DNA of 64,000 bases from Corella eumyota. Lineage: Eukaryota; Chordata; Ascidiacea; Phlebobranchia; Corellidae. Made by a program: the position numbers and the translations under genes. Under the pieces are notes generated by a model that was not told where the DNA came from, ran no database searches, and was given only the letters and a program-made list of their open reading frames with translations. The DNA lies in contig OY720101.1 of NCBI GenBank assembly GCA_963082875.1, forward strand, positions 15,523,671 to 15,587,670, written 5' to 3'. This document shows positions 35,801-50,800 of the stretch, one piece after another (the first letter of the stretch is position 1; each line of letters starts with the position of its first letter).

Positions 35801-38800
35801 AAATTTAAATTGACTTTTATTGGGGAAACTTAACAAAATAATGGCTAACTTACTAGGATTTTTAGTAAAAATGCTAACTTGTTAAATTTATTTTAGAACA
35901 GTGAAACTTGGCAAGAGAGTGAATGTGAGAGTTGCAGATGTGAAAATGGGGAAGTAACTTGCACAAAGTCATGTGGTATCAGATGTAGTGAGGGCTTTTA
36001 TCTACAAGTTTATCAGGACAACAGGTTTGTAAATCATTGTTTTATAGTTAAAAAGTTGTTATTTGTATGAGTTGTTTTACTAACTGTAACAGGTTAAATT
36101 GGACATTTTTCAAAATTCCGACGTTTAATTTTTTTGTTAAATTATTAATAGCCTAAGAAACAACTCTGTTAAAATGTTATACAACATTGTATATGGTGTT
36201 GGAAACTCACATATATATTTACTACAGATGCTGCAGTTGTGAAATAGCTGGAATGGTCACAACCACAACAACTGGCAAACAAGAAGCAACCACAACGTTC
36301 AGCCCTGTATCTACAACAGCAGCAGAGGGTACAACCACCACAGCAGAAAGTGTAACTGAAACAACTACTTCTGTTGTTACAACCACTGTTTCAACTACCC
36401 AGAATTCTGAAGTTACTACTAAGGGTAAGGTTAATTTTTATTTTCTGTAATACAAGAGATTACTGTATCTTTGGTTAGTTTTTTTTGTTTTTGCAAACAG
36501 AATAGATATTTATTTTTAAATGATCACAGAGGTCTGCTACAGTGCACTTGGGATGGAATCAGGTGATATTGGAGATGGAGAAATATGGGCATCATCACAC
36601 GCATTAAACAGGGAACCACGATTCGGTCGACTTGATTCATCTGAAACACCTGAAAATATTAAGTCCTGGTCGCCAAGAAGTGACGACTCTAAACCTTACT
36701 TTGAGGTTTCATTCCTCGAATATACGGAGGTGACTGGGATCTCAACACAAGGAGGCAGTGATGGAGGTTTTGTAAGGGAGTTTATGATCGAATATGCTGA
36801 CAGTGAAGGTGTTAAGATGTTGACGGAAACATTGCAAGATGAATCAGGGATGATCATTAAACAACCCATTTTGTTCCAAGGTAATACTTTGAATTAATTT
36901 TTGGTTTAATTAAATTAAATGTTGCTATCTACTTACATATTTTATTATACCAGGCAATCAAGATGACCAAGGTATTATTCGCAACAACTTTCCTGCTCCG
37001 ATTTTTGTGAAACAAATTCGAGTTCTTCCAATACTAGACTCAGCCACGAAGATTAGCCTCAGAGTTGAGTTGTTTGGTTGTGGTAAAGCGCTAACAACGA
37101 CCATGTCGGTGCCTTATTGGACGGAAACCACCGTTGAAACTAAAGTTCAAACCACTGAGCCTACTTCAACTGAAGGTTTGTTGATTAAATTTTACTTGGT
37201 TTAGTTTAAACGCAATAATGTTTTATTTAGTAGGGTTTTTATATTTACTATATAGTTGAGGTTGTTTGGTACAAGTAACTACCATAGAATGATGTTTAAT
37301 ATTACACTTTATGTTATAGAAGTTACAACCATGGAAAGTGGACAAACCACAGCTGAGATTGTTACCACAACAACAGAGGTTGTTACTTCAACTCCAATCC
37401 CGACCTCTGAAACAACAATTCCAATAACTAAAGAAGTTACAACAACTCAAAGTAAATTTTTTATAAATGTTTATGCTCTACCATGAACTGTGGAAGACTT
37501 TAATTTACTTAAATGCAGGCAATTTTTGAATTATAAATCATGATTTATTCCCACAGCTGTCGAAACTAGCAGCACTTCGGTCACAACTCCTGATGTGTGT
37601 TTTATTGAAATGGGATTGGAGATGGGTTCAACCAACAATATCGGTAACCCAACCCTGACAGCCTCGTCAACCAAACAAGGTTTAACTCCCGATGATGGAA
37701 AGTTGGATTCAAATCTGAATGAAGAAAAGTTCTGGAGCCCTGCTATGGACCTCGCTGATCAATATTTACAAGTAAGTGTGCCATTCTGTAGAATCTATTT
37801 ATAGTTAAGCTTAATATGCATGTCCAATTTAGGGGTTACAAAATTTTTAAAAATTGCAGTTTGTGGTGCATGGATAAGTTGTTGCAGGCATATATTGGTT
37901 AAGAGTTGTGACCATTTTACGGCAATTAACTGTAAGATGGGCTATCAACTAGTAATACTGTTACTTTGTTAATCGCAAACTTTGTATTTGAAGACTCTTT
38001 TAACGGTTTTATATTTTAAAAGGTCACTTTCGATCAAGATGTCATTGTAACCACCATTCTAACACAAGGTGGAGTGGATGGCTGGATCACCAAGTTTATT
38101 GTGTTAAGTAGCAAAGATGAGGTGGAATGGTTCAAAGTTGATCTAACTGGGTTAACTACAGAAGGAAATCCTCTTGTATTTTCAGGAAACAACGATGCTA
38201 GTTCTGTTAAGGAGGTGAAGAATTTATATTAAAACTTTATAAGAAGTTATTTTTTAATATTATTTTTTATGTTTTGTTTTAGTATTTTAAAACCAAAGCT
38301 TATGTTAACTACAGTTTATACTATAAATCCATGTTTATTTGGGGCATGGTTTAACCTGTATTGAATTGCAAAATTACAATTTAAAATTTTAATATAGTAT
38401 ATTAAAAAGTTTTTATGATCTTAGACCTTTCTTCTGTTTCCACTTGAAACAAGAGCGGTTCGAATTGTGGCGATGGCTTGGCACAGCAGCATCCAAACCA
38501 GAGTAGGACTTCGTGGATGTTATAAAGAAGTGGAGACTACAACCAAGGAAGTCGTGGTTACAACCGAGATTGTTAAAACATCAACTATCCCCGTGGTAAA
38601 ATCTTTGTGTTTTAATTGGTTACAGAATGATTGTTCATATTGTTTTAAACTTTATTGGTTTTAATTTAATTATATACTAAAGTAAATTTAAAATATCCTT
38701 CAAGTGCTTTAACTTAAACATCATAAGTTTCGTGCTAAACTTTAACTAAAGTTTATTTTATTAGATAATGACAACAACCAGCAATGAATCAACTCCAATG

Positions 38801-41800
38801 GTGGAAGTTAAGACAACCAAACAGGTTCTTCCCACCACCACTGAAGTAGTGGTTACTGTAGGACCAGTTGGCACAACCACTACCGGAGGACCAGTTGGCA
38901 CAACCACTACCAAGGGACCAGTTGGCACAACCACCATGGGGGGACCAATTGGCACAACCACTACTGAAGGACCAGTTGGCACAACCACTATGGGTGGACC
39001 AGTTGGCACAACCACTAAGGGGGGACCAGTTGGCACAACTACTAAGGGAGGACTAGTTGGCACAACCACTACCGGAGGACCAGTTGGCACAACCACTACC
39101 GGAGGACCAGTTGGCACAACCACTACCGGAGGACCAGTTGGCACAACCACTACCGGAGGACCAGTTGGCACAACCACTACCGGAGGACCAGTTGACACAA
39201 CCACTACTAGAGGGCCAGTTGACACAACCACTAAGGGAGGACCAGTTGGCACAACAACGAAAGGACAAGCTGGCACAACCACTACTACTAAGAAAACCGT
39301 GACCTCTGCCCCTCCAGTGGTGACCTCGACAGAAGTGATTGCTTCAACAGAGATTGTTGGCACCACAACTTTGCCGGAGAGTACTACTATAATTACCAGT
39401 AAGTTTTTAGTAAAATTTAATGTAACAAAACACTCGCCTTATTAAGACAAAACTTTTAGTCCTTTGCAAATTTTATTTAATATTAACACAGATTAACTTA
39501 TATTTTTTTAGAAGTTTGTGATGAGCCGATGCCATTTGAAGAATCTGCAGACTCAAACAAAGGAGTTTTTGCTTCTTCTTACAAACCAGGAAGCGAACCA
39601 AATAAAGTGGTTCTTGATGAAACATCAGACTCATGGTCACCATCTGATAGCGACCCACAACCATTCCTTGAAGTGGTGTTTGATGAACCAGTTAAAATAA
39701 CTTCAATCATCACCAAAGGGGGTGAAAATGGGGAATTCGTGCCCCAATTTACCCTTAAAACTTCACGTAGTGTTGATATTAAGGTTAAAGATTTGCTCGA
39801 TGATTCCAACCTACCACAAATATTTGAAGGAAATAATGATGACGTCACTGCTGTTAAACATCCACTAGATGGGGCAATATTGGTTCAAGTTGTGAGGATT
39901 TATCCTCTAAGAACCTCAGAAACGCCGATTAGTCTTCAGGTTGAGTTCCGAGGTTGTCTTGAAGGTCAAACCACCACTGCAATGGTTGAAACCACCACTG
40001 GTAAGTTTTTACTTTAAATTGTTTAACTTTTGTTTTAATTTAAAGACTTAAATTATTTTTCAATGTTTTTAGATTTTTGCTCTTACCATGTTTTTAAATG
40101 TTTAAATAATTAATGAACAAAACTAATTTGTAAAATGTTTACAGAAGGTCTCCCTACAACAACTCAATCTCAAGTTATTACAACTACAACTAAATCTGTT
40201 TCTACGACAACCGCTGGTAGGTCTTGTTTGGTTTGTAAGTTAATTTATTTTAATCTTATTGTTACAAAGCCAACTTTCGAACTTGCATTTAATTTTAATG
40301 TCCAATTTATTTAGCGTTCTGCTCTGTAAAACTATTTTCCATTAGCACTTTACTAAACGAAGTGACATTGTAATATTGGTTGAAATCTAACTTAGGACCT
40401 CCAATCGTGCTTAATAATGTTATGACATGTTATTAGTATTAATATAACTTAGAACCAGTGGTCTTACCCAAGTTTTTAACATGCCAATAAAAATGGAACC
40501 CAGTACTTTAGGGTTCCTATTACTTTATACAACTACAAAGTATCATTGGTAAAACATTGAACTTGAGGTTGTTAAAAGCACAATTAACCTCCTGAACAGC
40601 AGCATTCGTAATCACATTAAGGAAACATAATATTGTGTTAGACACTACCTAAAGCTATAATTGTTGTACAGCTATTTGCTAAAACTTTGTCACTTTTTTA
40701 GAAGTTTGTGATGAGCCGATGCCATTTGAAGAATCTGCAGACTCAAACAAAGGAGTTTTTGCTTCTTCTTACAAACCAGGAAGCGAACCAAATAAAGTGG
40801 TTCTTGATGAAACACCAGACTCATGGTCACCATCTGATAGCGACCCACAACCATTCCTTGAAGTGGTATTTGATGAACCAGTTAAAATAACTTCAATCAT
40901 CACCAAAGGGGGTGAAAATGGGGAATTTGTGCCCCAATTTACCCTTAAAACTTCACCTAGTGTTGATATTAAGGTTAAAGATTTGCTTGATGATTTCAAC
41001 CTACCACAAATATTTGAAGGAAATAACGATGACGTCACAGCTGTTAAGCATCCACTAGATGGGTCAATATTGGTTCAAGTTGTGAGGATTTATCCTCTAA
41101 AAACCCCAGAAACGCCGATTAGTCTTCAGGTTGAGTTCCGAGGTTGTCTTAAAGGTCAAACCACCACTGCAATGGTTGAAACCACCACTCAAAAAATAGT
41201 AACCACTAAACAACCAATTGAGAGCACAACTGGTTCGCAAACAACCATGGAGCCTAGTACAGTCAAAACAATTACAACAAGAGTTGTGACACCAATTGAA
41301 ACAACTGAGGGTGGTGTTGTTACCACAACGGTGACCACCGCAGTTGAATCAAGCACAAGTAAGGTCTTTAACAGCACAACCACTGCAGGTTTTATTGTTG
41401 AAACTATTCCACCTGAATCTACAACCAATGCACCTCTCTTATGTGATGAAGCCATGGGCTTGGAATTTGGTTCCTCAAACACAATTCTTAATCCTACATT
41501 GTCAGCCTCAAGTAATGTTGAAGAAGTATTTAAAGCAAGGTTGAAGTTTGTTGATGAGGAAAATGTACCTGACGCCTGGATTCCTGCGTTAGATGACAAC
41601 GAACCTTGGATCTCCGTTACTTATGATCAAGCAGTAGTTGTTACTTCCATTATGCTACAAGGGGCTGGCGATGATTTTGTAACATCTTTTACTGTTAGTT
41701 ATTTACAGGATGAAAAAGTTGAATGGGTTCCAATAACTGACAAGGATGACTCTTTCCCAAAAGAGTTTGTTGGTAATTCTGATTCGAGGTCGGTTGTGCA

Positions 41801-44800
41801 AGTTACTTTACCTGAACCAATCACTCATGTGAAGTCAATTAAAATATTCCCAAAATCTTCGGTTGGGTTGCCAGCGCTAAGAATTGAATTAAGAGGTTGT
41901 TTTGTTATTGTAATGACTACAACCATAAAGGAAAAAAGCACAGAAATAACTACTCAAGGTATGGGATCAACTACATCACCTAGTGGAGCTACAGAAATAA
42001 CCAAGTTGCCTTCTACCACTGTTTCAAGTGTTGTCACAACTTCAATCAATCCACTAGAGACTACCTCAGAAGGGGCAAGCACTGATATAATCACACCACC
42101 TCCCCCAACCCCACCGCCTTTTAAATCAACAACCCAGCCTTCAACTGAACCTTTATCTTCAACTGAAGCTGCTTCTACTTCACCCGTATATCAATCAACT
42201 ACAATGGAATCAACTGAGTCAACAGTTGCAACAACCCGACCAGCAACTGAAGAAGAAACAACAAATGCTTTTGTTACCACGACTACAAGTAAAAGTGTTA
42301 CAACCGAAGCAACTACTCAACGTAAGTTTAAATATAGAAAAGTTCTGTAGAGCTGTTGATTAACTAGACCTAACATAGACCTAACAAATTTTGTAGAGCT
42401 GTTGATTAACTAGACCTAGCTTACACTTTGATGTTAAGGTTTTTATTTTATTTCCAATGTTTTTTTACTTTTAGGTATGTGCAGTGAAGAAATGGATTTG
42501 ACAAACAACAAAATTATCCCCCAGGATGGGTTAACTGCAAGCTCCCACAAACCAGAAAGTGATCCTTCCTATGCCAAAATTTTGGAGGATTCCGATGCAT
42601 CTTGGTCGCCACTAGATAGCGATGAGGAGCCATATCTTGAAGTTGAATTTTTGTCACCAGTGTTTGTGTCAGAACTTCATACTCGTGGTGGAAATGATGA
42701 ATTTGTTGACCACTTTTTTGTTGAAGTTAAATTAGTCGATTCAGATGATTTTGTTTTTATTGAGGATACAATTCTAGTTGAAACTGCTACTGGGGTTGTT
42801 TATGAGCAAACACCAAAAGAATTTACCGGCAATAGAGATGCCACGCATGTGAAAACCAATTTAATTGGAGTTGAAAATGTTGAAGTATTAAGAATCTATC
42901 CCAAACGTGTTGTCAACAATCCTGTCAGTCTGCAAATTGAAATCATTGGTTGCTATGAATTGACCACAACACCTGTTGTCATAGAAACAACGACAGAAAC
43001 AATTGTCAAAACAACTTCACCATCTGATAATCTCTCAACTGAGGCCCCAACATCAACATCGAAAGAAACAACGGTGGTTGTAACAAAAACAACAAAGTTA
43101 CCATCTAGTGAGACTACGTTGCCAATTAAAATTGAGGAGACTACCCTAAAAACCACAGAAACACCAACTTCACAGAGTAACATTGAAACCACTCCAAGTG
43201 GTGAAGCTACTACTATGTTGGTGGAGACAAGTAAAGAAGTTGTAGCAACAACTTTAAGACAAATTGTGACCGATTCAACTTCTCCTATCTCGGTTACAAC
43301 CCAGAAGATTGTTGAACCAACGACTTCTGTAATTGTCACCACAAACGGCCAATCAGGTGAAACTACAACCAATCCTGTTACCAAGACAACAGCAGGACCT
43401 GTTGCTACCACTACCAGTGCTATAATAAAAGGATCAACTTTCAGGCCCACATCAAGTGAGGAGTTGACGACAATTGGTGAACATGCCACGACTGGTGTTG
43501 TGGTATCTTCAACTGCCAATAGTTCAACCACGGTTGAAGTTGTTCAAACTACGACAACTCCTGCTGTTGTGATGACTTCAACTTCTATTGCAACTACTTT
43601 AGAGATGACAGAATCAGGTGGTTATTAATTTTTAAACTCTTGTTTACAAAATGAAAAATTGCGGTAATAATAACTGAAGTACAACTGTAAAATGGCTAAA
43701 ATAATTACATTAATTTTATGCAAAATTTGGAATTATAACGTGATATAAAGTTTATTGGGCATTGTTATATATTTTTTTATAACTTGGTTCTTATGTTAAT
43801 AATTACAGGACTATGTGATGAGGACATGGGAATGCAGACCAGAGAGATTCCAGATGATGCCATTGTTCATTCTTCAGCAAAACCTGATCATGGATCTGAA
43901 AACTCACGACTACTCCCAGACAACACAAACTATTGGTCCCCATTAGACAGTGATGAAACACCATATTTGGAGATCCACTTCCCTCTGGTTGTGACCATCA
44001 CAGGGATAGTAACACAAGGAGGTGGAAACGGGGAATTTGTTCCTGAGTTTAGGCTCCAGTTTTCTTCAGATGAAGAAGTTGAACCAACACCAGTTGTAAC
44101 TTCTGAAGGAACAGAAAAGGTTAATATTATATTAATTTTTTTACCTAATTTTTTTATAAACTACATTGATGTAGATTTTGTTTTTGTGATTCTGTTGTAA
44201 TTTTGTTATATTTTCAGATATTTAAAGCCAATATTGACGATTCAAACATCGTGGAAAATAATCTTGATGAGCAAATAACGTTAAAGGTTTTAAGAATTTA
44301 CCCAACAAGAGGTTCTACTAACCCATCTATCAGTCTCAAGTTGGCAATCATAGGTTGCCCATATGAGGTTCTAACTACAACCCCAGTGGTCGTGGAAACC
44401 ACTAGAAAGTTTGTTGTCACAACAACCATGCCTATAAGCAACACAAGTGAGACTACAAAAGTAACTGAAATTACAACAACTAAATCGACTTCTGCAATTG
44501 GTTCAACAACCCCCCTAGCAACGGTGACAACATCTTCAAAGGTTGAGGAAACCACGGTTATTACTGGCACTAGTAGTCAACCAGCAACAACGATTGCTGA
44601 TGAGAAATGTGAAGACGAAAAGTTTATTCTCACCCAAAACAAAGGTTTAAAATAAATTATTAATAGTTGGTGTTTACAAATTAGTTAAACTATTCAAAAT
44701 TGAAACTGTTACACATTTTATATTACTTTATTTATATTGTGGTGTAGTTTTTACTTATAGTTTATAACATCTTGTTTTTTGTCAATGTTAGGCGTTCCCA

Positions 44801-47800
44801 TCCCAGTATCAACCTACTCAGCTTCAAGCAACTCAGAAGCTTCACTTAATGCCAAAATAGATATTGATGCAGCTATTTCAGGCACCAAGTCTCAGCTTCT
44901 CTCTTTTTGGAGTCCACAAGAATCTGACACATTAGCTTGGCTCTCAGTTGAGTTTAAGTCCCCAGTCACGGTTGTAGAACTTCTTACACAAGGAAGTGTA
45001 GGCGAGGATAAGTGGACAACTTCGTTCGTTGTTCAGTTTACAACAGATCCACCAACTATGCAGAGGGACTGGAAAGTTGTTTTCGATGAGGATTCAACAT
45101 TGCCAAAGGTAAAATATTTTAAGTATTTAATATATTTAATTAATTTGTTTAAATGATTAATTAATTTTTATAATTTGTATTTCTACAAAAAAAAAACTAA
45201 ATTTTAAATTCTTAATTTTTTTTAAAATCTGTAAAAATGTTTAACTGTAAATCTTTTGTAGGCATTTGAAAGTAATGTGGATGACGCCGGAGTTGTTGTT
45301 TCAAGTTTGCCCGAACCAATCTCCAACGTTTACGGAGTTCGAGTTTTTCCAAGAACGTGGAGCAGCAATGTTCCTGCGCTGAGGTTGGATCTGATTGGCT
45401 GCTTTGTGGGACCGACGGCAACCACCAAACAGGTTACCACGACAACAAGTGGGTCGGTTGTCAAGACAACACAGTCCCTAACATCATCACAATCTTCTGA
45501 AACTGTAAATACCTTGTTTAGTTTTTTTTTTATTTGTTTAACGCATAAGCCGCTTTTATTTTGTGACAAATCCAATTAAAACACTTTCACGTGTTCAATT
45601 GATTGTTTTTTTGTAAAATTATTGTTTATTTGTGATTTGTACAAAACTAACCAAATAACGAATGTTTAAGACACCATCTACCGCTGTTCAAACTACAACC
45701 ACTAAACAAGTTTTACCAACTACCACCAAAGTCGGAACAACAACGTCAGCTCCTAGCTCAACATCAGCTAAGTCATCAGTTGTTACCGTAACAACCATGC
45801 CAGGTTCAGTTTCAACTGCATCTGTTACTATCCCTGTTGAAAGTAGCACAACTGCCGAACCAGTGTTTACTACACAGAGTGTGGGTTCCACCACAAGTGT
45901 TCCTGTCAGTGAGAAAACCACTCAAAGTTCGGTTACCAGTGATATTGACACAACTCATGTTGTTACCACTCATTTAGTTGAAATTACAACCCAGGCACAA
46001 GGTATGGTTAATTGTTACTAAAACAATTTGTTGTGATGTTTGGATATTGACAACACTAATTCTTTAAAAAGTTTTTCATTCGTAAAATTTTTAGAATTTT
46101 AACATATAATACTGGAAGAAAGCTACATGTTTGTAAAATATATATTTGTTAAAGGTTTGTGTGATGAACTAATGGGAATGCAGAGTTACGCCATCGCCGA
46201 TTCCTCCATCTCAGCTTCTTCCTTTAAACAAGGCAGCGAACCACACAAAGCTAGGATCAACAACAACGAAAACACATCAAGATTCGGCTCTTGGTCGCCC
46301 TCTGGTTTCGACATGGAACCTTCCTTAGAAGTGAGATTTGAGGACCAAGTCCAACTTACATCAATCTTAACACAAGGTGGCAGTAATGGGGAGTTTGTGA
46401 GTTCATATATCGTTAAATACTCACCTAATGAAGATGACGAACTTCTTACAATACTTAACACTGATAATCTTCCACTTGAGTTCACTGGTAATAAAAATGA
46501 TTTTTCAATTCAAGAAAATCAGTTAACTGAACCAGTAATTGCAAAGGTTGTTGCTATTTATCCCATTGTTCAACCTGATGAAGTTAAACCAAGTCTTAGA
46601 GTTGATTTCAAGGGATGTTTGTTGCACACGATGACATCAACTAAACCTTTTGTTGTTGAAACCACGACCACTACTTCTACATCAACTTCACTTGACCAAA
46701 CAATGGAAGTACCAACCACAATCAGGCAAACTAACACAACCGAAGTTGTTACAACTATTCCTTTATCGAACCCAACAACTAAGCTGACATCTTCAACAAC
46801 TACCTCACAAACTGAGTTGATTACTACAACCATGCAGCCAGGTAATTAGTATCTGTAGTAATTTAAAACTAAATCATTGGGAGTTTAGGTTATAGTGCTT
46901 TTATTTTATGCTTAGTTTATAAAATTTATTTTTTTGATTATTTTTTACCAAGAAGTTTATGTTAAGATGGTAAAACCACCACTGAGGTGGAGGTAACAAC
47001 CTCAAAATCATCAGTTTCAACGAGTGAGAAGCCAGTTACAAGCCAACAATCTGAGACAACCACCCACTCACCAGGTCAACTTTTAACTTTATTTAATAAT
47101 ATGTGAAAAGGTTTTTTTGTAGACCTGAGTTAATTTAAATTTGCTTAATTTATTGCCTGAATATTTACCCATTTTTAAACTGCTATTCATATAATTAATT
47201 TCATATCCAAAGTTGTATTAAAGGGTAAATAGTTAATTAAATTTAGGTGTTTTATATTTCAATATATATTTTTGTAAGTGTTTTATATTTCAATTCTGTT
47301 TAGATGAAACAACTCCATTGATTGTAACCCAAACCACGAGAATGTTCCCCACAACTTCATCTCTCACAACAACACCAGGCACGACTCTGTCATCTGAAAC
47401 CACAATCAAATCGTTTGTTTCAACCACTTCAGTGGTTCCTGGAACCACATCACAGGTCTCTGGTGCCATGACGACAACCATGGTTCCTAACAAAACCACT
47501 GTTGAAGTTGTGGCGACATCTAGTGAGTCTTCAACTTCTGCGGAACAAACTACTGCTCCAGTGTGTGCTGTAAGTTGTTATGTTTAAATATTTGAAATGT
47601 TTTTTTAATGGTAAAAAATGGTTGCAAATTGTATTTAAATAGCAGAAATTAATTTAATAAGATTTATAGGTGTTTAACAAACAAAAATTATTTTAAATCA
47701 TTCCTACTTTCTGCAATAAGTTTAAAATATGACTATTTCAATGAAAATGTAATCAATAAAATTATAAATCTTGAATATTATGTTGCTAACAAGTTAACTA

Positions 47801-50800
47801 AACTGATTTTTACTTAGGTATCATGTGATAGCAATTGTGGGGATGGTTATGTAATGATTCGATCTGATATGGATGGTTGTTGCTCTTGCCAACCAGAGGA
47901 AACTGTTGCCATAACGACCACCACTATAACCAAACTCACCACGAGGTTTTATTAATATTATAATTACTAGTCATTTGCCAATTTTTGGTTAAGATTTTGT
48001 TTTTGTAATATAGTCACAACTCTTAACTAATATTTGCTCATAATAATTTACCCATGCACCACAAGCTACAGTTTTATATTTTGTAGGCCTAAAATTGGAC
48101 AAACTAAAAAATAAGTATATTGCCACTAAGTTTTATTACATTATTATTTAAAATACTTTTTAGGTAAATCCAGATATTAAATTTGTTGATGTGATGCTTT
48201 TGTTCTAAAATGTATTTTAATGTTTTGTTTTAGTGTATGCTCTGACCCATTTGTTTATTATGAATGCAAACCTGAATGTTCCATGGATTGTCCTCACTTA
48301 CAAACTTCATGCAACAACACATCATGCACTCCTGGCTGTGGTTGTCCTAGCAACACTGTATTTGATGGAATAATCTGCGTGGCTAAGGGAAATTGTCCTT
48401 GTTTATACGATGGTGAATTTTACGAGGTATTAATAAAAAAAGTACAATGGATTTAAAACATTTAGCTGTGTTGCAAACAAAATTATTATAAATACAACAG
48501 GATTTTTTGTTATGTTTTAGGCGAATGATAACTGGGCAAACCCAGATGATAGTTGCAGCACTTGCATGTGTTTGAACGGTGAAAGTATTTGCAGTATTGC
48601 TGACTGTGCTCAGTTGGATTGTGCTCAAGGCTTTCAACCTGTTAAGGTGGGCAGCCTCGTTATTAAATATAAATTTTAAAATATAAATTCTAAATTAAAA
48701 ACATAGTTAAACAAGATATTAAAAAATGCTTTAACTCAACGAATATTTTATTATAACTTGTTATTAGCTGGAAGGTGAATGCTGTCCACAATGCCACGAA
48801 GTAACTACAACCACTGAAATGATAACAACAACTGCTCTAATAACAACACAAGAACCTAATGACCGTATGTTGTTTAAGCTATTTGATTTAAACTTTAAGA
48901 GGCTGTATTTACAAAAATTTAAACAGTAGATAAATAACCTGCGAATATTTTGTAGCCTGCAACCTTACATGTTATTGTATGTATGGGTGTGATGGCGACG
49001 AATCTAAGTGTCCGATAATGACTGGATGTCCTTACAAGTGCTCCTGTAACCAAGGAACAATTAAAGTGAGAGGAAGATGTGCATTCTTGGTGGAGTCGAG
49101 GCAATGTCTGCCATATTGGACAACTGTTGCTGTTCCTGAAGAAACTACAGGTTGCTTATTAATTTATGTTAATTTGTGTAATGCTTAATTGGATTTATGT
49201 TAAAGTGTTTTATGTTTTTTTATTTAAAGGGGACTTTGTTGAAAACTCGACAGCTCCGGTAACGAATGAACCCTCCACAACAACCACCAACCCAATAACA
49301 ATCCCACCAACTTTGTGTCCTGACAAGTGTAACTGTACATTGGGTTGTGGTGACATTGGTGATTGTGACCCTGAGTGGAATTGCAGTATTTATGTAAGTT
49401 GGTAACAGTTACTGATAATGAACCAGTAAAATTTTTACATTAATACTAATCAACTATAACTTTTTAAACAAAGTAAATCTAATTTAAGTTTTTTTTCAGT
49501 GTATGAAATCTTAATTAAATCATGTTCAACTACTAGGAATGTTCATGCGCTGACAAAGATGCTGACCGAGTAAATGGGAGATGTGGATCGTACCCAGACA
49601 ACTGTGAACAAACCACTTTACCTGTTGGATCCAGCACTCCAGGAACATCACCGACAACAACTAGCATGCCAATTGGAACTTCTCCCCTGATGACTACAAC
49701 TGTGAAAGAAGTGTTTACTTCAACAAGCAGTGTTACAACACCTCCAGGTATGTTAAATGCTACTGGCAAAAATATCCAGGGTTTGGTTTCTATGTTAACT
49801 TGTACAATATTGTATTTTTTCTAAAATGCTAATTTATTTTTGTCAGTGTGCACTGGTGAAAAGGTTTTCCACCCATGTCCATGTTATATGACTTGCACTG
49901 ATCTTGCTAATGGAGCAGTTTGTGACACGCAAAGTTCTGACTGCACCCCAGGTTGCGAATGCCAAGAAGGAACAGTTGAACATAATGGAGAATGTATTCC
50001 ACTTTCTGAGTGTCCTTGCTACTTTGATGGAAAGTTTTACAAGGTACATGTAAAAACTACTGCTAGGTTTATTAGTATATAACTAGTCCATCGCCTAATA
50101 TAACTAGTTGATAACTTGCGCTACGGTCGGATTTTTTTTTTATAATTAGGTCACAGCTATCAACTAATATTTTCACCACAAACTGCAGTTTTAATTATTT
50201 TCTAGATCTATTTATTGAATATATATACTTATAAATGTTGTCCACTAAGCTTCATTATATATATATATGTATATATATTTACCCACCTTTCTGTTTTAAA
50301 TTATTATGGTTTTTGTTTAATTTTTACCTCCAATAAATCAAATTTATTTCTGTATTTAGATCGATTTTTAAATAAAACTAAATTCAAAATTTTTTGACAC
50401 TTTTAGTTTGGAGATACTATACCTGATTACGGTACTCATTCTTGCGATGTTTGCAAGTGTACAAACCAAGGAATTAACTGCACACAACAATGTTTCTTAT
50501 CAGCCGAGACGTGCAGTAATGCGGGTGGAGTTTTCATTTATGATGAGTTTGCATGTTGTAAGTGCATCAAGGAATCAACTGTGATTATAACTTCAACTTC
50601 CGGACCCGGTATTTGTTTAAACTCAAAAACATTTGTAATAAGTAGAATAAAAACACTTGCAACTTTTATACGAATTTCATGTAAATTATTAATTTTAAAA
50701 ACCTAATGTAATTAATACATAGAAACTACTTTGCCACAAGGCACAACCAACCCATCAAGTGGCACAACCACCCCATCAAGTGGCACAACCACCTCATCAA

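Noticed and set aside
38761-39366. Minus-strand 201-residue Pro/Val-rich frame
   Set aside because: Antisense of the 27-bp coding repeat in the giant gene.
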